NCBI GenBank assembly: GCA_032433765.1
Contig: JAVIAB010000092.1
Coordinates: 105,561,779-105,625,778 of the forward strand
DNA from: Megaustenia siamemsis
Taxonomy: Eukaryota; Mollusca; Gastropoda; Stylommatophora; Ariophantidae
DNA: 64,000 nucleotides
Direction of reading: 5' to 3'
The translations under genes and the position numbers were made by a program. Positions 35,581 to 47,300 of this stretch are shown piece after piece (the first letter of the stretch is position 1; every line of letters starts with the position of its first letter). The notes under the pieces are model-generated. The model had not been told where the DNA came from. It saw nothing but the letters and a program-made list of their open reading frames with translations, and ran no database searches.

Positions 35581-35589
35581 ATTTAAGTT

Positions 35590-36535
35590 TATAAAAGTGA
35601 GAAAGAGTTCATCAGATTTAAAAGTACAATACGTAAATGATTATAATTGGTGGAAGTGAACCATGGACAAAAACTAACCAAATAAAATGAATAATAATGT
35701 GACTATAAAATGGAGCTTCTAAGAATGTAGAACGCTCCCTCCAAGGGTCCCAAAGTAACATTTCAACTTCTATGAGAGACTTGAGCAGAAACTATGATGA
35801 AAGTCTCCTAAGTTTATTATATTCTGCACTATTTTAAATTTATAAGCTTGCTTCCAAATATGTTATCACATTATGTTATCAGCATTATTTTTGTGCATTC
35901 ATTATATTTTAGTCGATAATTACTTGATTAAAAAAATATATTAATTAAATCAAATGACAGACATATCGATACTTTATTTTGTGAAATATTCTATTTTCAA
36001 CCATAAATTGTTGTTAAAATGTAATATATAGATTATGATAATTATCTTGAAAAAAAAAAACCCATAGAAGAATCATATTCTGGTTGTATTTCTGAAATCT
36101 GTAATGAATAATACAACTAAAATATTAATGATAAACTTGAAATGATAAAATTTGTGTTTAACAATACGGTACAGAATACCAAACACCTATTAGGTATCGG
36201 GGTGAATTACATTTGCAGCTATATTCCAAAGGGGAATTTATCTTCTCAGGTTTTGCCCTGAAGATGGCGTTTGTGTGTTGGGTAAGTAATGTACGGTCTA
36301 GCTGTAATATTTTAAGTCTTTTGGTCCAAAGTGTCCAGCTTAACTACACAATTTATATTGGGGCGAGTTTGCCCTCTATGAGAATCTCTGTTCTCTACTT
36401 ATTGGCCAAGCAGCGTTGTGGGTTTCAGAAATCAGCACGTGGAGGTCAGTATTGGTCAGATTTGATTCATTTACACTGATAATGGCAGTCAAAGTATAAG
36501 CTTCACAAAATACTTTTAAACGTCCAAATGGAATT
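35590..36535. other. No gene recognised
   Basis: AT-rich. The plus-strand frame at 36213-36479 (88 codons) has no recognisable motif. Confidence 0.5.
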
Positions 36536-36539
36536 ACAA

Positions 36540-37410
36540 AGTTATAATTTATTTATGGTTATGCTTAGTCGAAGGCCACGGTATCACTGCAAACGAATAA
36601 AAATCCATAATTGCTCAATCGCCCGTGCCAGTAGAATCATCGTAATTAAAACACATCTCATTGGAGGATCCAAACAAATAAAGGCAGTTGTAATCTCCAC
36701 TGCAGCAACTACAGCATACGTCAAACGACTCAAGGGCAATCGGCACTGCAAGTGAACGCAGCTGATCTGTCTTTTGTCATCTCTTCTACCTTTTAGCTCC
36801 CAGTGGAGCATAGGTCTTCAACAAACACTTTCCAAGTCGTTCTGTTTTTTGCAATTCTTTTAAGATCATTCCATGTCTTCCCCATCATCTTCATCTCTGC
36901 TTCGATCTGTCTTCTCCAAGGATTCCTTGGTCTTCCTCTTTGTCTTTTCCCCTGGGGATTCCAAAAAAGGGCCTGTTGTGTAATACTCTCAGTTGGCTTC
37001 TGTAGTGTGTGTCCTATCCATCGCCATAGTCTTCGCTGTATCTCTTTATTCACTGGCATTTGAACGGTACATTTCCATAATTCCACGTTAGTGACTTTGT
37101 CCTGCCATTTCCATCCCTTTATTCTGCGCAAGCATCCATGAATGAAAGTCTGTACCTTCGTGATTGTCAATTTTGTTATTCGTGAACGCGGCTGATCTGT
37201 CTTTTGTCATACGAGACCATTATTCTTCGTAAGCAATCGGAATAACGAAACACAATCTGGATGAAAAACATAGCTCACGGTGTGCACAGAGCACCAAACT
37301 CAGTAGCTCCGGGAGCAAGCCGGACTTGGAATATGAAGAAACTGCAGCAAGGAACCCTTTTCAGACTGAGCCTAATAGTTCCTGCCGCCTATCAACCATA
37401 TTGACAGGAA
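36540..37410 (-). repeat. Unclassified dispersed repeat, copy 2
   Basis: The reverse complement aligns with 12639-13060 along its length once the 401-bp LINE at 36781-37181 is removed. No conserved frame is seen. Confidence 0.65.
36781..37181 (-). repeat. LINE family E 3' fragment with 29-bp duplication
   Basis: The minus frame of 125 codons reads IHGCLRRIKGWKWQDKVTNV, GHTLQKPTESITQQALFWNP, GKRQRGRPRNPWRRQIEAEM, GKTWNDLKRIAKNR and VEDLCST. A 29-bp duplication starting GTGAACGC (36752-36780 and 37182-37210) differs at one base (A/G at the ninth position). Confidence 0.9.
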
Positions 37411-37796
37411 GTCCTATAATTTATATTTAACCACGGTAGGTTACACCTTGCGATTTATTCTACGTATGAACCTTGTTTTAAAAGCGCTGTTGGTAATGTC
37501 CGCAATAAACATTATTTGGCCTTTTATATTTAGTAGCAATAACAGGTGCTAACAATTTAATCATAACATTTTTTTGGTATAAAAGTATCCATTAAATGCC
37601 GTTGTTAGAACAGCCAACACATGACGTTAAAATATAAACTGAAGAAAGTTAGCTGACACTTTACACGTTATTAGCTCTGGTTTTACAGTTTGTATTATTT
37701 CCAGAATGCACTTTTTAACTTCAGACAATCAATCAAGCCCCTTCAGTTCATTTCTGGGAGCATATGTCACTGAGTACGTCTCTCTCTATTATACTC

Positions 37797-38790
37797 ATCA
37801 TTGAGTGCCGTCTCCCCATCGAAGATTGGCTACCATGGAGCGCCATTCCGCTCTGTCTTATGCCTTGATGATGCAGGTTGTAATAGGGTGACTTATCTTT
37901 TGATGTTACTCGTCCATGTTAGTCTTGGTCTGCCTCTGCCTATTTTTACCTTGTATTTTCTCTTGTAAGATTACGTTTAGTAGACTGTTGTGTCTTTTAA
38001 CATGACCTAAAAAGTTGGGGTTGTCTTGTTTGAATTGTTTTTAGTTTTTCTCTTTTCATTTTTAGATGTTTTAAGACTTCATCATTTTTTTCTTTCCATG
38101 CAATTCTTCATATTCTTCTAAATATCCACATTTCAAAGGCTTCAATTTGTTGTTGTTTTCTTTTCGAATGTTCATGTTTCTGCACCATACATTAATTTTG
38201 AGAAGATATAACATTTTGCAATTCTTAGTTTTAGTTCTATAGTCTATAAGTTGTTTAAGGTGTTGTTAAGACTGTGGTGTAGTCTATGAAGCAGGCATAT
38301 ATATATATTTTTTTTAATTATTATTATTTTTTTTATTACTTCTGTGTACTTTTGAATTAATGTCCTCATGCAGAATATGGTTTCTCTTTTGTTCCACTGT
38401 TTTTCCTAAATCCAAATTGTTTGTTCTTCTAATTTAATATTGAATTTATTCTGAATCCTTCATTCTATGTCTTTTAACAAGATTTTTGTTGCATGGCTCA
38501 TTAGGCTTATTGTTCTCGGATCACTGCATTCAACTGCACCATTCTTTTTAGGCAGTGCAATGGAAGTTGATGTTTTTAGTTCATTTGGTATGTATCCAGT
38601 ATGGTATATGTCGTTGTATATGTTTGTGAATACGTTAATGCCAAAATCTTCTAATGCCTTTATCATTTCTATCTGTATGTTTTCAGGTCCTGCTGTTTTT
38701 CCCTCTTTCATTCTTCCGCTGTTACGGAACCTATCTTTTATCATTAGGTAGGTCTCTGCGCCCACCTTTATTCCTGTATTATTCCTATAT
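37797..38790 (-). repeat. LINE family C fragment, decayed
   Basis: It runs from the ANLRCGD end (left) through the C-terminal domain back into the reverse transcriptase. The RT part has KTAGPENIQIEMIKALEDFG, YHTGYIPNELKTSTSIALPK and CSDPRTISLMSHATKILLK, matching the copy at 43.7-43.9 kb. Many indels. Confidence 0.8.
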
Positions 38791-39009
38791 TTCCCTTAGG
38801 TTAAGGCAAATGTGAGTTTTCATGGTTTCTCTTCTACTAATTTTTTAATAGGGAGGGGGAGTCCTGTTTTATCTTTCCCCGGGAGTTTTTTTTTTTAAAA
38901 CAAACCCTGTCTTGACATGCTGCATTAGGTTTTATTAGTGTGTGTACAGTACATCTTCATTTCATAATTTATTAATTAACTTAAAGCATACTTTCTGAGT
39001 TTAATTTAG

Positions 39010-39300
39010 TTTAGTCGACATGTCATCCTCGTTGCACATCAGACAAGTCCAGAAGTGCTCAAATCTCTCGTCAAATAGGCATATAATTCCTCAACGTATT
39101 GCAACATTATGTTGGTTGATAAATTTCTTTGAGTTCCTTTATAGTGCTTGCGTCTGGCATGTTTCGCCTTTACTTTTTGGCTGATAACAAAGAAAAAACC
39201 CATTAAACATAATTCGAGCGAAATAAATGAATTGTGTCGGACATATAAGGAGTCATATATGCAAGTTGAAAGCCATCTTGGATGAAAAAATTGCATATGT
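39010..39300 (-). repeat. LINE RNase-H-type C-terminal end, decayed
   Basis: Minus-strand codons near the left edge give a FEHFWTCLMCNEDD ending like those at 124 and 59.7 kb. The rest is too decayed to place. Confidence 0.5.
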
Positions 39301-39962
39301 GTGGTAAATCAGATGAAGACTTAAAAGTGAATTAAAAGGATCAAGAAATGACCTTGGGAAGAGGGATGTCATAATAATTTATAAGTGAGCGCACCACAGT
39401 AACCACCAATAAGTGTCAAACAGTATGACAAGATCATAATTGACAACAGTACTTGAGAGTCAATCTCAATCAGAGCAAGAACAAATGACGAAATGCTGCC
39501 TTGGTTTGTTTATTTTAGAACAGAAATGTTTCATTCGCAAAGCTGGAAAATAATATTTTTTTCATTTTATGGCATCTACTCCAGTTTTCCCATTTTCTAA
39601 CATATATTATTAAATGTCTAATAATATTAGACGGAAAACGTTTGATTTGAATGATAGCAACTACATCAGCACGATAATTAATATAAACGAGACCTGTTTC
39701 TAAGGTCACCGGAAGTGCTCGTGAATACAATCCGAAAGCTTACATTGGCAACACGGACCACCTACAATATGGTGGACCCAGTAGGACACCTTTCTCTTCT
39801 CTGGTGTTGTGCAGATGTTGATAAACAGAAATGGCCATCAAGTTTCCTGTCTTTCGTATAATTATTCGTTTATGGAACTTAGAAATTTATATAAAAATGT
39901 AACTTTGAAATCTGACTTTTCTTATTGAAGACTTAGATTTAACTATTAATTATTAACTTAAT

Positions 39963-40059
39963 AAAAAGACTCAAAGACTGAGATTGTCCTAGCTTAATAA
40001 TTTATTATAAATTATAATAAATTATTAAGCTAGGACAATCTCAGTATTTGAGTCTTTTT
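39963..40059. repeat. Near-perfect palindrome, 44-bp arms
   Basis: Arms 39963-40006 and 40016-40059 pair with a single mismatch around a 9-base AT loop (ATAAATTAT). It could fold as a long hairpin. It lies 1.1 kb upstream of the FAM184-like start codon. No function is implied by sequence alone. Confidence 0.85.
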
Positions 40060-40069
40060 TTATGATATT

Positions 40070-41180
40070 ATTATTAAAAGTAAAAGAGAGTAGTATTATA
40101 TAAGTATAACATAACTGATGATAACTAAACTTAAACAGTCAACATAATAATAATAATATTTTTTTTTTTTACTGTAGTTCTACTATCTATTCTCTAGACT
40201 CCATTTAATAACTATCATCCAGACTCTGTCACTTAAGTCACTATATCTATTATAATTTATAATGATCTATTCCATTATTTATCTTACTTCATTTTCATTT
40301 TTTATTAAAGTTTAAAATTTAAAAAGAGTAAAATAAAGCCAAAGCAGTAATTGAGTAAAGTAGCCGGCTCATAGGTCATTAATAATGAACAAAATATTCA
40401 CAATGATGACCTGATTCAGACTAGTACACTCTTCTCATCTTGCTCTTTTAATTAACATTTTTCCTTAGACTGATATACTTATATATACGTCAATCATCAT
40501 CCCGCTTGACTACATCTCAGACATCTGCATTCCTACTCACTACTTCTGTTCTCTTTCTTTCTACTAATAAGATAATTTTTTAGTCTTTTCTTTATCTTAA
40601 TTATAGAAGTCAGAATGAGAATGGAAGTGTTGTGCTTAATTAAAGTTAAAGTAAATTAAAATTATATAAATTCACAAGTTTCAAATAATAAATTCTGTTG
40701 TCAGAACTCACATGGGGATTGTCATTGTATGTATTTATTCTCTCCCCCTCATCCATATAATTATAACGGAGACAGTCATATACATTCATCATTCATTGTA
40801 TCATTCGGTAATATTACATTGAGACAGGCAGGCCTGTTAATTCATGATTCATGATTAATAACAGATAATAATGGCATTCGTTAATTAAAAGTATGGGTTT
40901 AAAAATAATTTTTGGAACTTATTTTTGTTTTGTTTTGTCTACTGTCTATATATTGGAGTGTCCTGTATTTGTAATTCCCTATCATACAATATTGTTAATA
41001 TTATTCTGGTATTTTTTCTCTACATCAGTGAGAAAAAAAACATTTAATCATTATTTAATAAAATTGTTGCAGGTAAATTCACACTTTGTACAAGTACAAA
41101 TGGAAGACAATAAAAGTGCTGGCATTAACATGTTCGCAGAAAATCAATATATTTTTTAATAATTGCAATCTTTTCTTGGA
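40070..41180. other. Upstream region of the FAM184-like gene
   Basis: AT-rich, with no TATA/CpG promoter that I can defend. An acceptor-like TTGTTGCAG ends at 41072, so 41073-41182 may be the 5' UTR part of the first coding exon. This is an inference. Confidence 0.3.
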
Positions 41181-41182
41181 AA

Positions 41183-41323
41183 ATGGCATCAGGAGCAAAA
41201 ATGTCTTTCAATCCTTACCTAAATGGAAAACTTGGTAATTTTCATCAGATGTCATCAAAAGATGTTGAAATAACACAAGACCTGCATCTGAAGATGTCCA
41301 AAAAAATAGCACAGTTAACAAAG
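41183..41323 (+). CDS. FAM184-like exon 1 (start codon)
   Basis: It has 47 codons from ATG in a good context (GAAAATGGC) to AAG before donor GTAAAC, phase 0. It ends TQDLHLKMSKKIAQLTK, the conserved N-terminal anchor of the family. The less conserved first 30 residues include MSFNPYLNGKLGNFHQM. Confidence 0.88.
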
Positions 41324-44300
41324 GTAAACTAAAACTTAAATTTATACGTATATTATTTCAACATGAAAATGATTCCCTGTAGTCTTTATAAGTAGTTTAC
41401 TTTTATAATTATTAATACTTGTTCCCATATTTTTGTTGCGGACTTAGGCATATTGCAGCATTAACTCTTTCTGTATGAACCGCTACAGTCTGTGCCATGC
41501 CCATTTCGGTCAAATATGATCTGCTGCACTCTGTGTGTTTCTCAGTTTGTGTCATGTACATCATATTTCAGCTTTTAAATTAGCTAATTTATTTAGTTTC
41601 CTATAAACATTCTTCATTAAAGAGTTCCTTCTTCCTTCTACATGAGATATTTATGAAATAAATTGTGTTATAGAGTGTGATTTTCCATTTGAAATAGCAG
41701 TGTTTATCACTGACAAAAATCAGTTGATTTAAATGGAATTAACTAGTAGTGATTCTAATGCCAGAATTCAATTGATGACGGCTGAAAATGTTTTGAATGT
41801 TTACAAAAATGATTCCGGTTTCATGGCGGCTTCTTGTAGTCGTTTTTTATAATTTGGCAATTGCTGATATATTTAAATGATTTACGCGACAGTCTAGTTG
41901 TGAAATTACGTGTTGCTATTCCCCGTTTGGTGTATGTTTTACTTCTGACGTGTGGATGAACTGTGATTACCGATATTTAAGTGGTTAATGATTTATTCTT
42001 CTTTGTGTTGTGTGTTGGTGGTTCGATAGGCAAGCACATGGTTCGACAAAAATGTTGCCGGCATCCGGGTGTGTTCAACCCACATGTGAAAAGTCTGTGA
42101 CAGTGGATGGGGCGGAAGAATCAGAAATGATCAACGACCCAGAAAGCGAAAACAGCAAAGTGTGTAGTACACATGAGGCATATTCAGAACACGAAAGACA
42201 AATATGGCAGACCACCGTGAAAGAGATCGGAGTCTCATCATGTACTAGTCCAGAGGAAGCCATGGAGAGGAATTCGAACTTATGTTGGAGGAAAGATCTT
42301 AAAATAAGTACATGGAATGTTAGGACTCTATATCAAGAAGGGAAATTGGAAAATCTGATTCAAGTAGCAGAACGAATAAATATAGATATTTTAGGCATAT
42401 CAGAGACAAGATGGAAAGAATGTGGGTACATAGAGGATGAAAAATATACATTTATATACTCAGGAAACACAACAGAACATCAAAGGGGGGTAGGAATACT
42501 GATAAAAAGAGAGCTACAAAAATATATAAGTACCCACTGGTCATAATCTGATAGGATTATACTACTCAAGTTGAAAGCAAAACCATTCGACATAGCAATA
42601 ATACAGACACATGCACCTACTCAAAACTACACAGATGAACAAACAGAGGCATACTATGAAGACCTAAATAAAGTTATGAAGCAAGTGAAATCTTCAGACA
42701 TCTTGATCGTAATGGGTGACATGAACGCTAAAGTAGGAAAGGGTAGATATAAGACCATTATAGGAAATCATGGTTTAGGAAAAAGAAATGACAGAGGAGA
42801 AAGATTAATACAATTCTGTGAAGAAAACAGGCTGATAATATGTAACACCTACTTTGAGCAAGAGAAAAGGAAACTATACACATGGAAAAGCCTTGGAGGC
42901 AAGAAGAGGAATCAAATAGATTCCATAATGATAAAAAAAGGTTCCGTATCAGCGTAAAGAAAGCCAAAACCTACCCAGGAGCAGATATTAATTCAGATCA
43001 CAATCCTGTAATGATTAAAATGAAAATCAAACTAAAGAGAAACAAGCAAAAGTCTAATTCATCAATAAATCCACTAGATATAACAGCTTTAAATCAAAAA
43101 GATATTAAAGATACCTTTACAATACAAGTAAAGAACACATACCCGAAGCTGCTAGAAGAAGGAATTGAACAATATAGAAGAGAAAATCCTGATGAAAAAG
43201 TAACAACCAAATGGCAATGCACAAAGAAAAGCATACAAGAAACCTGCGACACCTTACCCAAAAGAGAAAAGAACAAAAAACAAAAATGGATAACTAACAC
43301 CATCTTAGAAAAATGGAAGAAAGGAGACGAGAAGAACACTGTCCAATACAATAAAATAGATAATGAAACACACAAAATGTGCAAAAAAGCAAAAGAAGAC
43401 TGGCTCAGGCAAAAATGTATAGAAATAGAAACTATGGAAAGCAAACAAGACTTAAGAGGAATGCACACAGAAATAAAGAGAATGACTAATAAAAATAAAA
43501 AAGCCACAGAAGGTGGATGCATTGCAGACAAAAAAGGAAAAATGCTAACAGACAATAAAGATATTATAGATAGATGGCAGGAATATATAACAGAACTATT
43601 TCATGATCAAAGGGACAAGAAACCAGTTATAAAATGTACATCAGGCTTTAAAAATTTAAAAATCTGAGGTGGAAAAAGCTATAAAAACAATGAAAAGGGG
43701 AAAAGCAGCAGGACCTGACAGCATACAGATAGAGATGATACAGGCGCTAGAAGATTTTGGCATTGAAGTGATTACAGACATATGCAATGACATATACCAC
43801 ACAGGATACATACCAAATAAACTAAAAACATCAAATTTCACTGCATTGCCTAAAAAGAATGGTGCAGTTGAATGCAGTGACTCTAGAACAATAAGCCTAA
43901 TGAGCCAAGTTACAAAAATCTTGCTAAAAGTTATACAAGGAAGGATTCAGAATAAAATCAATACTGAATTAGATGAGCAGCAATTTGGATTTAGGAAAAA
44001 TAGCGGGACAAAAGAAGCCATATTCTGTGTGAGAGCATTAATCAAAAAGTACACAGAAGTAAACAAACCAATGTATGCCTGCTTCGTAGACTACACCAAA
44101 GCTTTTGATAGAGTACACCACAAACAACTTATAGAATGCCTAAAGGAGATACATCTATATGACATAGACATACGACTAATATGTAATCTATACTGGGAGC
44201 AAACAGCAATAACAAAATATAACAAAGAGAACTCTACACCCATTGATATAAAAAGAGGAGTAAGACAGGGATGCATCCTATCACCAATTGTGTTCAATCT

Positions 44301-47300
44301 ATGCACTGAGCAAATCTTTAAAAACATCATAGAGATGCCAGACCTACAAATTAATGGAAAGATAATCAATAACCTAAGATATGCTGACAATACTGTACTA
44401 CTAGCAGAAAATCCTAAGATCTACAACAATTACTTAATGAAATAAACATGACAATAAAAAAATATGGACTAGATATGAATATCAAAAAAACTAAAACTGT
44501 GATCATAAAGAAAGAAAATACTCAAAACCCACAAGTGGATATAAAAATTGAAGGAATAGACCTGGAGACAGTTCAGAACTACAACTACCTTGGACAAACT
44601 ATAACCAGTGATGGAAAATGTACAACTGAAATAAACAAAAGAATAGGAATGGCAAAAAGTAATTTTAATGTCACGAAGAACATACTAACATCATAACAAA
44701 TAACACCAGGACTAAAACTAAGAATAGCAAAATGTTACATCTTCTCAATATTCCTATATGGTGCAGAAACATGGACATTAGACAAGAAAACAGAACAGAG
44801 AATTGAAGCCTTTGAAATGTGGATATATAGAAGAATAGGTAGAATTGGATGGAAGGAAAAGAAAACAAACGATGAAGTCTTAACAAAGAACAAAGCACAA
44901 TTCAAACAAGACAAATGTGATTTTTGGGCCATGTTAAAAGACACAACAGCCTACTAAAAGTATTCTTGGGGGGAAAATACAAGGTAAAAGAGGCAGAGAC
45001 AGACCAAGACTAACATGGACGAGTAACATCAAAAGATGGACAAATCAGCCTATGACAACCTGCACCATCAAAGCAAAAGACAGAGCAGAATGGCGCTCCT
45101 TGGTAGCCAACCTTTGTTGCGGAGACAGCACTCGATGATGATGATGATGAATAATATTATTTTAGTATCAATATCAATAATGGGAGCTGTGATTTGAGCT
45201 ATTTTGATCTGGATTTAGAAAAAAATAGTCTCATGTTGGATACTTATGATCAACAACATTATAGTGATGAGAAGTACAATACATTGTGATTGTGGATGAC
45301 AAAAGATAAGTTATTTTTATGCTACGTCAACAGAACTTTCAAGGCTGCTTGCTGACTTATTACTAATGTTTTTTGGGTTTAAATAGTTAATATTGGATTA
45401 CTTTGATCCGATGTTTATGATGGTAATTATGGTCTCAGTTTTACATTTTAATTTTTTTTTTGGTTTAGTCACTTATCCCCCATTTTTCTCTTTACATGTC
45501 TTGTTGCATCTTTTTATTGGTGAAATCTAATTACTTGTTCAATTATCTAAAAATTCATATAATATATATTATATGTGTTAAATAAAGATAAAGCATGTAG
45601 ATTTTGATATTTCAAACTATAAGGAGTATGAATCATTTTACATCTGAAATCTCTTCCATTTTATTGATAAAAACCTTCAGTGTTATGTATGTACTTAAAC
45701 TGAAATTCTCTCATCATAGTTCAGGTGATTAAGAGTATCTGTCTATCTATTAGATATCTATCTGTCTATCTATTAGATATCTATCTGTCTATCTATTAGT
45801 TATCTATCTGTCTATCTATTAGATATCTATCTGTCTATCTATTAGTTATCTCTCTCTCTATCTATTAGATATCTATCTGTCTATCTATGAGATATCTATC
45901 TGTCTCCTCATCAAGGCCAGCTCCTTGTCGTGGGGATGGGGCTTAACAGTCACCAGGGACTGAAAACTAAGACTGGCCAGGCCTTCCTACAACCGAGCAA
46001 GACCACAGTCTGCTCTAGCAAGTTCAAGTGCTGAAGTCGGAGGCAACCAGCCAAAAGGCGCACGACAATCAGGATGCCACGCACTCAACGCAAATGGAAG
46101 TATGTCTATAACCGCAAATCGATATGGCACTCGCCCTGTGATGGGCACTCAGGCAGGAGCAGCGCCGGGTCCTCAGCCTCGAAAGGGCCCAACCTCTATT
46201 ACTGGATGTCCTTCTCAACCACTCTGTGGAGTCAGGGGGCGAGAGAATAGAGCTACTGGCCAATCCAAAATAAGACCACTAAAAATAATGCACTGGAATG
46301 CTGAAGGCATCAACAGCAAAAGAGATGGGTACAGTAAAAAGATAGAATTAGAAAATATCCTGCATGAAGAACAAATAAGCATATGCTGTTTGCAGGAAAC
46401 CCATCTAAACAACGACATAGCCTTGAAGATTAGGGGATACCAGTGCTACCGATCTGACAGAATAAATAGACAAAAGGGCGGAATACTGACTCTTGTAAGG
46501 AACAACATTAATGCATGTCAGATTGAAGTGTATATGGATGGGGCGGAATATCAAATACTGCACCTCAGGACAGGAAATACAGACTTCCATCTACTTAACT
46601 ACTACTGTCCGAGTGACCGCCCACTAGCACTAGACACAATTACATTAAAAGAAAGAATAATTGTATGTGGAGACTTTAACAGCCACTCACAGAGCTGGGG
46701 CTATGAACATATGGACAAGAGAGGTGAAGAGCTTGAAAATTGGCAGGATGACAATGGGCTTATACTATTAAACCAGGCAACAGATCCACCAACATTCTAC
46801 TCCAGATCATGGCATACCACATCTACACCAGACCTTGCTTTCCATTCACCAGACCTGGATTGGAATATCACACGAATTGTTGGGAAACAACTTGGAGGCA
46901 GCGACCACCGACCAGTCTTTTTAGTGGTACAAAATAAGGCCATCAGGGAGAGCAGCACTCTCTCCAGATGGAATTACAAAAAGGCAGACTGGAAAATGTA
47001 TCAACACTACACCAGTGTACTGACTAAAGATATAAATACAGATAGAGACATCAACAAAATAGTTGATGAATTCAGTAGACTAATAATACAAGCTGCCAGT
47101 GAAACAATACCTAGAGGGGCACGGAAACACTACAAACCATACTGGAGTAGTGAGCTAGAGCAACTGCACAATGACATGGAAACATCTCGAAAGCAAGCAG
47201 AAAATAACCCTTGCCAAGAACACCACAACAACTACCAGCATGCTAAAGCCAAATTTCAACGGGCTAAACTACAAGCCAGACGGAGAAGCTGGAAAGAGAA

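Noticed and set aside
40893..41159. 88-codon frame just before the FAM184-like start
   Set aside because: Hydrophobic AT-rich translation without motif. It lies in the presumed intron/UTR sequence of the gene.
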